64,000 nucleotides of DNA from Verrucosispora sp. WMMD573 (GTDB lineage Bacteria; Actinomycetota; Actinomycetes; Mycobacteriales; Micromonosporaceae): positions 3,596,001 through 3,660,000 of the forward strand of contig NZ_CP114901.1 of assembly GCF_027497175.1 (NCBI RefSeq), read 5' to 3'. The notes under the pieces are model-generated. The model saw only the letters and a list, made by a program, of their open reading frames with translations, did no database searches and had not been told where the DNA came from. Shown in pieces: positions 8,219 through 16,374 of the stretch (the first letter of the stretch is position 1; every line of letters begins with the position of its first letter). Position numbers and translations under genes: made by a program.

Positions 8219-9796
8219 ATGCAGCCGAACGAGAACACCGGACATCCGAGGAGGTGGGCGATCCTCGGGGTGCTGGTGATCAGCCTGCTCGTGGTCGTCC
8301 TCGACAACACCATCCTCAACGTCGCGCTACGCACCCTCGCCGACCCGGTGCACGGGCTCGGGGCGAGCCAGGGCGAGCTGGAGTGGTCGATCAACTCCTA
8401 CACCCTGGTCTTCGCCGGGTTGCTGTTCACCTTCGGCGTATTGGGGGACCGGGCCGGCCGCCGCAGGATGCTGCTGATCGGGCTCGTGCTCTTCGGGCTG
8501 GCGTCGCTGCTGTCGGCGTACGCGCAGACTCCCGGTCAGTTGATCGCGGCCCGGGCACTGATGGGGCTCGGCGGCGCAGCGATCATGCCGGCGACGTTGT
8601 CGATCATCTCCAATGTCTTCGACCCCCGGGAACGAGGACGCGCCATCGGCATCTGGGCCGGCGCGGTAGGTCTGGCGGTGGCCATCGGGCCGGTCCTCGG
8701 CGGGTTGTTGCTGGAGCACTACTGGTGGGGTTCGGTCTTCCTGATCAACGTGCCGGTGGTGGCGCTCGGCGTCGCCCTGGTCGCGTTGCTGGTGCCCGAG
8801 TCGCGCGACCCCGAACCGGGCCGCGTCGACGCGGTCGGTGTGCTGCTCTCCGTGATCGGTCTGGTCGCCCTCACCTACGGCATCATCGACGGCGGCGAGC
8901 ACGGCTTCGGTCGACCCGTGGTCTGGGCCTCGATCCTCGGCGGCGTCGCGGTGCTGGCCTGGTTCGTCCGGCACGAGCGACGCAGCAGCCACCCGGCGCT
9001 GGACGTCCGACTGTTCCGGGTGCCCCGGTTCGCCGCCCCGGTGGCGATGATCGGGCTGGTCTTCTTCGCCGCGATGGGTGTGATGTTCTTCAGCTCGTTC
9101 TACCTGCAACTGGTGCGCGGCTACAGCCCGCTCGAGACCGGCCTGCTCTTCCTGCCCTTCGCGGTTGCCCAACTCGTCTTCGCCCCGCGCAGCGCCACCA
9201 TGGTCCGCCGGTACGGCAGCCGGGCGGTGTCGGTGGTGGGGCTGGTGTTGACCTCGGTGGCGTTGGGCGCGTTCGCCTTCGTCGACGCCGCCACGCCCAT
9301 CTGGCTGGTGCTTGTCGCCTTCTTCCTACAGGGCGTCGGGATGGCCAACATCATGCCGCCGGCGACCGAGTCGATCATGTCGGCGCTACCCCGGGAGAAG
9401 GCCGGCGTGGGCTCCGCGATCAGCAACACCATCCGGCAGGTGGCCGCCGCGCTCGGCGTCGCGGTGATCGGCTCGGTGCTGGCCGCCGGCTACCGCAACG
9501 GGATCGAACCGGCCCTGGTGGATCTGCCACCGGCAGCCGACGAAGCGGCCAGTGAGTCCCTCGCCGGCGCGTACGCGGCAGCCGGGCAGCTCGGTCCGGC
9601 GGGCCCGCAACTGATCGCGGCGGCCAACGACTCCTTCGTCTCGGCCATGCATCTCTCGGCCGCGCTGGCCGCGCTGGTCGCCGCGGCCGGCATCCTGGTG
9701 GCCCTGCGCTTCATGTCCGGCCGGGCCACCACCGGCGGGCCGGCGACGATCGGCGAACCCGGGTTGGCCGCCGCCGCATCCGGGCAGGGACAATGA
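8219..9796 (+). CDS. DHA2-family MFS drug efflux transporter
   Basis: The 525-residue protein should have 14 membrane segments, like other DHA2 (EmrB/QacA) proton-coupled drug exporters. It shows the family motif in segment 1 (VVVLDNTILNVALRTL), the MFS motif A loop (GVLGDRAGRRRML) and the motif C-like GAVGLAVAIGPVLGG of antiporters. The ATG at 8219 is preferred over upstream in-frame starts because it gives the standard short N-terminus and leaves the palindromic operator outside the gene. The substrate is unknown. A TetR gene follows after 4 bp, so pump and regulator are probably one self-repressed operon induced by a pump substrate. Confidence 0.93.
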   Translation: MQPNENTGHPRRWAILGVLVISLLVVVLDNTILNVALRTLADPVHGLGASQGELEWSINSYTLVFAGLLFTFGVLGDRAGRRRMLLIGLVLFGLASLLSAYAQTPGQLIAARALMGLGGAAIMPATLSIISNVFDPRERGRAIGIWAGAVGLAVAIGPVLGGLLLEHYWWGSVFLINVPVVALGVALVALLVPESRDPEPGRVDAVGVLLSVIGLVALTYGIIDGGEHGFGRPVVWASILGGVAVLAWFVRHERRSSHPALDVRLFRVPRFAAPVAMIGLVFFAAMGVMFFSSFYLQLVRGYSPLETGLLFLPFAVAQLVFAPRSATMVRRYGSRAVSVVGLVLTSVALGAFAFVDAATPIWLVLVAFFLQGVGMANIMPPATESIMSALPREKAGVGSAISNTIRQVAAALGVAVIGSVLAAGYRNGIEPALVDLPPAADEAASESLAGAYAAAGQLGPAGPQLIAAANDSFVSAMHLSAALAALVAAAGILVALRFMSGRATTGGPATIGEPGLAAAASGQGQ

Positions 9797-9800
9797 GGGG

Positions 9801-10400
9801 ATGACCAGCACGGCGGACGCCGCACGACCACCCGGGCGGCCACGCAGCGTCCGCGCGGACGAGGCGATCATCGAGGCCACCCTGGATCTGCTCGCCGAGG
9901 GCAGCACCATCGAGACGATCTCGGTCGAGGCGATCGCCGCGCGGGCCGGGGTGGGCAAGGCCACCATCTACCGCCGCTGGCCGGGCAAGGACGCGCTGCT
10001 GCGCGACGCCCTGCGTCGGCTCAAGGGCGATCCGCCGCAGCCGTCCGGGGGGTCCGTCCGCGAAGACCTGATCACGCTGGTGACCGCGATCGGCCACAAC
10101 GTCGATCCGCGCGCGGCGCAGATCATGCCCTGTCTGGTGCCGGAGATGAAACGCAGTCCCGAGCGGTACGCGTTCTACCAGAGCATCGTGGAGCCCCGCC
10201 GGGCGGCGATGCGGGAGGTGTTGCGCCGCGGCGTCCGCGAGGGGAAGCTGCGCGCAGACATCGACATCGAGGTGACGATGGCGATGCTCACCGGGCCGAT
10301 GCTCATCCAGCGGGTGCTGAACTGGAATCCGGACCTCGACGAGGCGAACCTGCCGGAGCGGGTCGTGGACGCCGTCCTGGCCGGTATCCGCACTCGCTGA
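9801..10400 (+). CDS. TetR/AcrR family transcriptional regulator
   Basis: This 199-residue repressor has an N-terminal TetR helix-turn-helix (ETISVEAIAARAGVGKATIYRRWPGKDALL, about residues 36-66) and a C-terminal ligand and dimer domain of the TetR_C type (YAFYQSIVEPRRAAMREVLRRGVREGKLR). It starts 4 bp after the MFS stop, with GAGGGG as a close ribosome site. Being downstream of and codirectional with the pump gene, it most likely controls the shared promoter through the palindrome at 8138-8160. The inducer cannot be read from the sequence. Confidence 0.95.
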   Translation: MTSTADAARPPGRPRSVRADEAIIEATLDLLAEGSTIETISVEAIAARAGVGKATIYRRWPGKDALLRDALRRLKGDPPQPSGGSVREDLITLVTAIGHNVDPRAAQIMPCLVPEMKRSPERYAFYQSIVEPRRAAMREVLRRGVREGKLRADIDIEVTMAMLTGPMLIQRVLNWNPDLDEANLPERVVDAVLAGIRTR

Positions 10401-10446
10401 CCCGCGCTGCCGACACATCGCACGGCGCACGGTGTCCGACGGCAAC

Positions 10447-12366
10447 TCAGCCGGCCGGCGTACGCAACCGGTGCAGGCGCAGGGCCAACTGCACCTCCAG
10501 GGCCCGATCCGGCCGTTGCCAGTCGGCGCCGAGCAGCTGCCCGACCCGCTCCAGGCGCTGGGTCACCGTGTTGACGTGCACGTGCAGCTGCTCGGCGGCC
10601 CGGGCCAGGCTGCCGCCCACCCCGAAGTACGCCTCCAGGGTCCGCACCAACGCGGTGCCGCGTCGGGCGTCGTACTCGATCACCGGCCCGATGGTCGCGG
10701 TGAGGAACCGGCTCACGTCGGCCTCGCCGCTGTCGTCGACGGCACCCAGCAGCAACCCGACGAAACCCAGCTCGGCGCTGCTCGCCCCCTGCCCGGCCCG
10801 GCCCAGCGCGCCCAGCGCGGTCAGGCAGCGGTCCGCCTCCCGGAACGCGGCGGCCAGCGACGCCGGGCCGGTCGACGGGCCGCTCGCGCCCGCGGTCACC
10901 GGTCGACCGGTGATCCGGGACAGGTCCCGGGCCACCGCCCGGGCGCTGCTCCCGGCGTCCTGACCGGGCAGCATCAGCGCCACCCGGCCGTCGCGCGCCG
11001 CGGCCAGCCCGCCCCGGGTCGAGGCGTACGTGGTGGCCCAGGAGAGCACCCGCTGCCGGGCGGAGCCGGTCGCCGCGATGGCGTCGTCGCCGACGGCCAC
11101 CAGCACGTGCGGCGCGTCGAGATCCACGCCCAGCCGACGCGCCCGGCTGCGCAGCGCGTCGGTGTCGCGCAGCGGCCGGGCGATCAGGTCGTCGAGCAAC
11201 TCGCCCCGGACCCGTCCCTCCGCCTCGGCGACGGTCCGCCGGAACAGCAGCAGCAGGGCGGTCACCAGCGCCGCCCGCTCCAGGATCCGCTGGTCGGCGT
11301 CGGCCGGTTCACCCTCGGGACGTAGCACCAGCACGCCCAGGTTCTCCGCGCCGGCCACCACGGCGGCGTACCACAGCGTGCCGCGGCGTACGCTGCGTCC
11401 CTCGGTCCGCGACGCCGCGACCGCCTCCACGATCTCCGCGCGGTCCGGCTCGTCGATCTCACCGACCTGGGCCAGCCGCCGCCCCTCGGCGTCCAGCGCC
11501 AGCAGCGCGCCGCCGAGCACGTCGGTGACCGCTGCGGCCACGTCCTCCACCCCGCCGCCGCGCAACACCAGCGCGGTCATCCGGTCGTGCGCCGCCGCGG
11601 CCCGCTCCACGGAGCTGCTGTGCGCCCGGATGGTGGTGTTCGCCGAGGACAGTTCCTCCAACGCCGAACGGGTCTCGGCCAACAGCCGCGCGGTGTCGAT
11701 CGCCACCGCGGCGTGGGCCGCCAGGGAGAGCAGCAGCGCCACCTCCTCGCGGGCGAACGGCCGGGCCGAGCGGTTGGCCGCGTAGAGCACGCCGATGCTT
11801 GTCGAGCCGAGTCGCAGCGGCACCCCGAGGATGGCCACCAGCCCTTCCTCACCCACCCCGGCGTCGATCTCGCGGGTGTGGTGGAACCGCTCGTCCTCCG
11901 GGTAGTTCGCGGTCACGTACGGGGCGCCGGACTGGGCCACCAGGCCGCCGAGCCCGGCGCCCATGGGCAGTCGCAGCCGCTGGAACCGGGCGGAGACCGA
12001 GCCGTCGGTCACCCGCATGTAGGTGTCGCCGCGCTCGGCGTCGTCGAGCGTCATGTAGGCGACGTCCGCGCCGAGCAGGTGCCGGGCCCGGTGCACGATC
12101 GCCCGCAGCACCTCGTCCAGGTCGCGTAGCCCCGCCAGGTCGCTCACCGTGTCGTACAGGCCGGACAGCTCGCTCTCCCGGCGGCGGCGGCGCTCCAGCA
12201 GCGCCCGCACGCGCAGCGCCACCGTCTTGGCCTGTTCCAACTCGGCGAGGCGCTCGGCGGGCAGTCCGGCCGAGCGGGCGGCGACCAGCGGTCCCTCGAA
12301 CTCGACCGCGGCCGCCTCCCGGGCGAGCAGTTCCAGGAACTCCACCGGCGACGACATGACGGACAT
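10447..12366 (-). CDS. GAF-domain PucR-type transcriptional regulator
   Basis: The protein has about 639 residues. A coiled N-terminus (ERLAELEQAKTVALRVRALLERRRRRE) leads to a GAF sensor domain (about residues 70-235, DVAYMTLDD..GLVAILGVPLRLGSTSIGVLYAANR). A central GGDEF-like CdaR region follows, then a C-terminal PucR helix-turn-helix (YFGVGGSLARAAEQLHVHVNTVTQRLERV, near residues 585-615). Two in-frame ATGs (12366, 12357) are possible and neither has a clear ribosome site. It lies 17 bp after the 3-hydroxybutyrate dehydrogenase gene on the same strand, so it probably controls that operon in response to a small metabolite. Confidence 0.9.
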   Translation of the reverse strand: MSVMSSPVEFLELLAREAAAVEFEGPLVAARSAGLPAERLAELEQAKTVALRVRALLERRRRRESELSGLYDTVSDLAGLRDLDEVLRAIVHRARHLLGADVAYMTLDDAERGDTYMRVTDGSVSARFQRLRLPMGAGLGGLVAQSGAPYVTANYPEDERFHHTREIDAGVGEEGLVAILGVPLRLGSTSIGVLYAANRSARPFAREEVALLLSLAAHAAVAIDTARLLAETRSALEELSSANTTIRAHSSSVERAAAAHDRMTALVLRGGGVEDVAAAVTDVLGGALLALDAEGRRLAQVGEIDEPDRAEIVEAVAASRTEGRSVRRGTLWYAAVVAGAENLGVLVLRPEGEPADADQRILERAALVTALLLLFRRTVAEAEGRVRGELLDDLIARPLRDTDALRSRARRLGVDLDAPHVLVAVGDDAIAATGSARQRVLSWATTYASTRGGLAAARDGRVALMLPGQDAGSSARAVARDLSRITGRPVTAGASGPSTGPASLAAAFREADRCLTALGALGRAGQGASSAELGFVGLLLGAVDDSGEADVSRFLTATIGPVIEYDARRGTALVRTLEAYFGVGGSLARAAEQLHVHVNTVTQRLERVGQLLGADWQRPDRALEVQLALRLHRLRTPAG

Positions 12367-12383
12367 TCTGCGGGTGGCCGGCG

Positions 12384-13166
12384 TCAGTTCGCCGTCCAAC
12401 CCCCGTCGAGCGCGATCGAGGCGCCGGTGAGGAAGCCCGCCGGCGGCGAGCAGAGGTACGCCAGCAGTTCCGCCACCTCCTCCGGCTCGATCAGCCGCTT
12501 GACCGCCGCCCGGGCCAACATGATCTTCTCGATGACCTCGGACTCGGGGATGCCGTGGGCGGTCGACTGGTCGGCGATCTGGCTCTCCACCAGCGCGGTC
12601 CGTACGTACGCCGGGTTGATGCAGTTGGCGGTCACCCCGTGCGCCGCGCCCTCCAGCGCCACCACCTTCGACAGCCCTTCCAGGGCGTGTTTGGCGGAGA
12701 CGTAGGCCGCCTTGTACGGCGAGGCGCGCAGCCCGTGCACCGAGGAGATGTTCACGATCCGACCCCAACCCCGGGCGTACATGTGCGGCAGCGCCCGCCG
12801 GATCAGCAGGAACGGCGCCTCCACCATCACCCGCTGGATGTACTCGAACCGCTCGACGGGAAAGTCCTGGAGCGGCGCGACGTGCTGCAGCCCGGCGTTG
12901 TTGACCACGATGTCGACGTCGGCGTCCAGCGCGTCCACCGCCGCCGGATCGGCGAGGTCCACCCCCTCGGCCCGGCCGCCGGCCTCGGCGGCCACCTGCT
13001 TGGCCGCCTCGACGTTGCGGTCCACCACCACGACCGTGGCGCCGGCCGCGGCCAGCCGCAGGGCGCAGGCCCGGCCGATGCCGCCGCCCCCGCCCGTCAC
13101 GAGGGCGGTACGACCGGCCAGGTCGACGTTCACGACGTGGGGGACCGCCACGGGTTCTGCCGTCAT
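12384..13166 (-). CDS. 3-hydroxybutyrate dehydrogenase (SDR family)
   Basis: The 260-residue classical short-chain dehydrogenase carries TGGGGGIGRA for NAD(H) binding, NNAG, and the catalytic Ser-Tyr-Lys set in NISSVHG..YVSAK. The C-terminal part (NPAYVRTALVESQIADQS, AYLCSPPAGFLTGASIALDGGW) fits D-3-hydroxybutyrate dehydrogenase, which interconverts 3-hydroxybutyrate and acetoacetate in ketone-body or PHB breakdown. The ATG at 13166 has no ribosome site. A TANNNT box (TAACTT on the minus strand, 13175-13180) lies 8 nt upstream, suggesting a leaderless mRNA. Specificity within the SDR family is inferred from motifs, not proven. Confidence 0.85.
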   Translation of the reverse strand: MTAEPVAVPHVVNVDLAGRTALVTGGGGGIGRACALRLAAAGATVVVVDRNVEAAKQVAAEAGGRAEGVDLADPAAVDALDADVDIVVNNAGLQHVAPLQDFPVERFEYIQRVMVEAPFLLIRRALPHMYARGWGRIVNISSVHGLRASPYKAAYVSAKHALEGLSKVVALEGAAHGVTANCINPAYVRTALVESQIADQSTAHGIPESEVIEKIMLARAAVKRLIEPEEVAELLAYLCSPPAGFLTGASIALDGGWTAN

Positions 13167-13174
13167 GGCGCATG

Positions 13175-13242
13175 AAGTTACGAGCTGTGTGGTCGGGCGC
13201 ACATGGGATGGCGGCACATACTCCCGCCGCACTGTGTGGTCG
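13175..13242 (-). promoter_or_regulatory. Promoter region of the hydroxybutyrate operon with direct repeats
   Basis: A minus-strand -10 candidate TAACTT (13175-13180) sits 8 nt from the start. Two exact copies of an 11-bp sequence (CTGTGTGGTCG on the plus strand) lie at 13185-13195 and 13232-13242, 47 bp apart, about 4.5 helical turns. The proximal copy falls between -10 and -35. They are candidate sites for the PucR-type regulator encoded downstream. Confidence 0.4.
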
Positions 13243-13425
13243 TCCGCTACATCCCGGTCGGACCCGCCACGGCAAGCGCGTTCCCGCGCGGCACGTCGTG
13301 ACCGCCCCGCCGCGACGGCGTGTCCGGCGGCACGCGGTGGCGGGCGTGTCCGGCGGCGCGCCGGGTCGGCCGCATCGGTAGGGTGTCGAACACACGTACT
13401 GGGCTGACGGTGGGAGGGAGACGGC

Positions 13426-13953
13426 GTGCGGGTGCTCGGCGTCGATCCGGGGCTGACCCGGTGCGGCGTCGGCGTGGTCGAGGGGGTGCCCGGACGACCC
13501 TGCACGCTCATCGCCTACTACGTCGTCTACACCGACCCGGCCGACGAGCTGTCCACCCGCCTGCTGCACCTGGACCGTTCGCTTACCGAGTTGGTCGCCG
13601 AGCACCGACCGGACAGCGTGGCCGTCGAGCGGGTGTTCAGCCAGCACAACGTGCGTACGGTGATGGGCACCGCCCAGGCCAGCGGGATCGCGGTGCTGGC
13701 CGGGGCGCGCGCCGGGCTGCCGGTGCAGACGTACACCCCGAGCGAGGTGAAGGCGGCGGTGACCGGTTCCGGCCAGGCGGACAAGGCCCAGATGACCGCG
13801 ATGGTCACCCGGCTGCTGCGGCTGCCCGAGCCACCCCGGCCGGCGGATGCCGCGGACGCCCTCGCGCTGGCCATCTGCCACGTGTGGCGCGGCGGCACCC
13901 GCTCGAAACTGGCCGCCGCGGCGGACCGGGTCAGACGAGGAGGAGCGAGATGA
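13426..13953 (+). CDS. ruvC: Crossover junction endodeoxyribonuclease RuvC
   Basis: The 175-residue protein is a dimeric Holliday junction resolvase of the RNase H fold. The four acidic metal-binding residues are visible: Asp7 (VDPGLTRCG), Glu68 (AVERVFSQ), and Asp141 with Asp144 ([11 protein letters not shown]). It cuts four-way junctions after branch migration by RuvAB. The GTG start has a strong site (GGGAGGGAG, 13412-13420), and the stop overlaps the ruvA ATG by 4 bp, so ruvC-ruvA-ruvB form one translationally coupled operon. yebC, often upstream in related genomes, is not next to it here. Confidence 0.98.
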   Translation: MRVLGVDPGLTRCGVGVVEGVPGRPCTLIAYYVVYTDPADELSTRLLHLDRSLTELVAEHRPDSVAVERVFSQHNVRTVMGTAQASGIAVLAGARAGLPVQTYTPSEVKAAVTGSGQADKAQMTAMVTRLLRLPEPPRPADAADALALAICHVWRGGTRSKLAAAADRVRRGGAR

Positions 13954-14552
13954 TCGCCAGTTTGCGCGGCGTGGTGACCGCCGTCGCCCCGGACCAGGCG
14001 GTGATCGAGGTCGGCGGGGTCGGACTGGCCGTGCAGTGCGCTCCCGGCACGCTCGCCGACCTGCGGGTCGGCCAGCCGGCCCGGCTGGCCACCAGCCTGG
14101 TCGTCCGGGAGGACTCGCTCACCCTCTACGGCTTCGCCGACGACGACGCCAAGGCGCTGTTCGAGCTGTTGCAGACCGCCAGCGGGGTCGGCCCGCGGCT
14201 GGCCCAGGCAGTGCTCGCGGTGCACACCCCCGACGCGGTACGCAAGGCCATCGCCAACGCCGACACGGCGGCGCTGACCCGGGTGCCGGGCATCGGCAAG
14301 AAGGGCGCCGAACGACTGGTGCTGGAGCTGCGTGACCGGATCGGCCCGGTGCCGGTGGGTGCCGACGGCGCGGCCGGGGTGACCGGCGGCAGCTGGCCGG
14401 ATCAGGTCCGCCAGGCGCTGATCGGGCTCGGTTGGACGGCCGGCCAGGCCGACCAGGCGGTCGCCGCCGTCGCCGAGAGCGTCGACGGTCCCACCCCGCC
14501 GGTGCCGGTGCTGTTGAAGCAGGCCATCCGGCTGCTGGGTCGGACCCGATGA
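13950..14552 (+). CDS. ruvA: Holliday junction branch migration protein RuvA
   Basis: The 200-residue protein has the three RuvA parts: an OB-fold domain I ([25 protein letters not shown]), helix-hairpin-helix motifs in domain II ([17 protein letters not shown] and [22 protein letters not shown]) that grip junction arms, a flexible linker, and domain III ([20 protein letters not shown]) that contacts RuvB. It forms tetramers on Holliday junctions and loads RuvB. Its ATG overlaps the ruvC stop, and its own stop overlaps the ruvB start (ATGA). Confidence 0.98.
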   Translation: MIASLRGVVTAVAPDQAVIEVGGVGLAVQCAPGTLADLRVGQPARLATSLVVREDSLTLYGFADDDAKALFELLQTASGVGPRLAQAVLAVHTPDAVRKAIANADTAALTRVPGIGKKGAERLVLELRDRIGPVPVGADGAAGVTGGSWPDQVRQALIGLGWTAGQADQAVAAVAESVDGPTPPVPVLLKQAIRLLGRTR

Positions 14553-15613
14553 GCAGCGAGAACCTGGTCTCGGCGTACGTCAACGATGCGGAGCTGGACG
14601 CGGAGGTCAGCGTCCGACCGAAGCGCCTCGCCGAGTTCATCGCCCAGGACCGGGTTCGCGACCAGCTCGACCTGCTGCTTCAGGGCGCCATGCGGCGCGG
14701 CTCGCCGCCCGACCACATCCTGCTCTCGGGCCCGCCGGGCCTGGGCAAGACCAGCCTCGCCAACATCGTGGCCGCCGAGCTGGGCACCGGCATCCGGGTG
14801 ACCAGCGGGCCGGCGATCGAACGCTCCGGTGACCTGGCGGCGATCCTGACCAGTCTGGCCGAGGGGGACGTGCTCTTCATCGACGAGATCCACCGGATCG
14901 CCCGGCCGGCGGAGGAGCTGCTCTACAGCGCGATGGAGGACTTCCGGGTCGACGTGGTGGTGGGCAAGGGGCCGGGGGCCACCGCCATCCCGCTCGACGT
15001 GGAGCCGTTCACGCTTGTCGGCGCGACCACCCGGTCCGGTCTGCTCACCGGCCCGATGCGGGACCGGTTCGGCTTCGTGGCGCACCTGGACTTCTACTCG
15101 CCGGCCGACCTGGAGACGCTGCTGCACCGCTCGGCGCGCATCCTCGGGGTGCCGATCACCGAGGACGGGGCGGCGGAGATCGCCGGCCGGTCCCGGGGTA
15201 CGCCCCGGATCGCCAACCGGCTGCTGCGCCGGGTGCGGGACTTCGCCGAGGTCCGCGCCGACGGTGTGGTCACCGTCGCGACCGCCCGGGCGGCCCTGAC
15301 CGTGTACGACGTGGACGCCCTCGGGCTGGACCGGCTCGACCGGGCGGTGCTGACCGCGCTGGTGGACTCGTTCCGGGGTGGCCCGGTCGGCCTGTCTACC
15401 CTGGCCGTGGCGGTGGGGGAGCAGCCGGACACCGTCGAGGAGGTCTGCGAGCCGTTCCTGGTGCGGGCCGGCCTGCTGGCGCGTACGCCCCGGGGCCGGG
15501 TGGCCACCGAGGCCGCCTGGCACCATCTGGGCCGTACGCCGCCGAATGGTACATTTGCCGCAGAAGCTCCTCCCGCGCCCGATCTGTTCTCGCTGGACGT
15601 CGGCGAGCCGTGA
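14549..15613 (+). CDS. ruvB: Holliday junction branch migration DNA helicase RuvB
   Basis: The 354-residue AAA+ motor drives branch migration with RuvA. Walker A is GPPGLGKT (residues 61-68, Lys67), Walker B is VLFIDE (108-113), and sensor and arginine-finger regions follow ([20 protein letters not shown]). The C-terminal winged helix ([37 protein letters not shown]) binds DNA. The ATG at 14549 overlaps the ruvA stop. The protein has normal family length and no odd features. Confidence 0.98.
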   Translation: MSSENLVSAYVNDAELDAEVSVRPKRLAEFIAQDRVRDQLDLLLQGAMRRGSPPDHILLSGPPGLGKTSLANIVAAELGTGIRVTSGPAIERSGDLAAILTSLAEGDVLFIDEIHRIARPAEELLYSAMEDFRVDVVVGKGPGATAIPLDVEPFTLVGATTRSGLLTGPMRDRFGFVAHLDFYSPADLETLLHRSARILGVPITEDGAAEIAGRSRGTPRIANRLLRRVRDFAEVRADGVVTVATARAALTVYDVDALGLDRLDRAVLTALVDSFRGGPVGLSTLAVAVGEQPDTVEEVCEPFLVRAGLLARTPRGRVATEAAWHHLGRTPPNGTFAAEAPPAPDLFSLDVGEP

Positions 15614-15751
15614 TCTGTTCGTGATCTCTGCCGCATTCGGCGTTCCCAGACAGAGCGACTAGACTCGCCGCGGTCTGTACAGGACGTGAAAATCCGCCTC
15701 CGTTGCGGCGCCGACGCGCCGGTCCGGCGGCCAATCGGAAGGTCGACAACC

Positions 15752-16090
15752 GTGCACTACGCAGCAGATGGCGGCGGAGCGGGAGGCTTCACGCCGATCC
15801 TCATGATCGCTCTGCTCTTCGGCGTCATGTACTTCATGATGATCCGTCCGCAGCAGAAGCGCCGCCGCGAGGCCGAATCGATGCAGTCCAACCTCTCCGT
15901 GGGCGACGAGGTGGTCACCATCGGCGGGCTCTACGGCACGGTCACCGGTGTCGAGGACGACAGCGTCCTGCTGGAGGTCGCTCCCGGAGTGCAGACCCGC
16001 TACGCCCGGCCGGCGATCGCCCGGGTGGTCACCCCGGCGGAGCGCCCGGTCGAGTCGCCCGTCGAGGAGTCCGACTCCGTCAAGGACTGA
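15752..16090 (+). CDS. yajC: Preprotein translocase subunit YajC
   Basis: The 112-residue protein has one membrane segment (PILMIALLFGVMYFMMIRPQQ, about residues 14-34), then the conserved YajC soluble domain (MQSNLSVGDEVVTIGGLYGTVTGVEDDSVLLEVAPG) and an acidic tail. YajC associates with SecDF and the SecYEG channel at the membrane. The GTG start follows GGAAGG with 9-nt spacing. It lies 138 bp after ruvB and ahead of secD-secF, the standard order. Confidence 0.95.
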   Translation: MHYAADGGGAGGFTPILMIALLFGVMYFMMIRPQQKRRREAESMQSNLSVGDEVVTIGGLYGTVTGVEDDSVLLEVAPGVQTRYARPAIARVVTPAERPVESPVEESDSVKD

Positions 16091-16374
16091 CGCCGAATCC
16101 CATCCGGGTCGCCGGTCTCCCGGCGGATCGGGCGGGAGGTGCCCACGCGCGTCCCCGGGTGGGTGCCATCCTCGAATTGCGCATTGAGACAATTGGATAG
16201 AAGGCCGACGCCGGGCGCCGGCGCGCCGACTCGTACCCGGTCCACGCGTCCGCGTCGACCCCCGGAGGCGGCGGTGCCCGCCTGAGCGCCGTCGGAAGGC
16301 AGACCGTCGGCCGAGGGACCGGCCGACCCGCCGCCGCGCCCGCGGCGGCGTGACCACAGGGAGACAGGACAGCC

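Noticed and set aside
10447..13881. Continuous minus-strand frame that would fuse the PucR-type regulator to extra N-terminal sequence over the dehydrogenase gene
   Set aside because: The extension reads another frame of the dehydrogenase and ruvC genes. The ATGs at 12366 or 12357 give a normal regulator.
16174..16203. A firm secD promoter in the AT-rich patch
   Set aside because: TTGCGC and TAGAAG are only 15 bp apart and no alternative pair fits well, so it is mentioned but not called.
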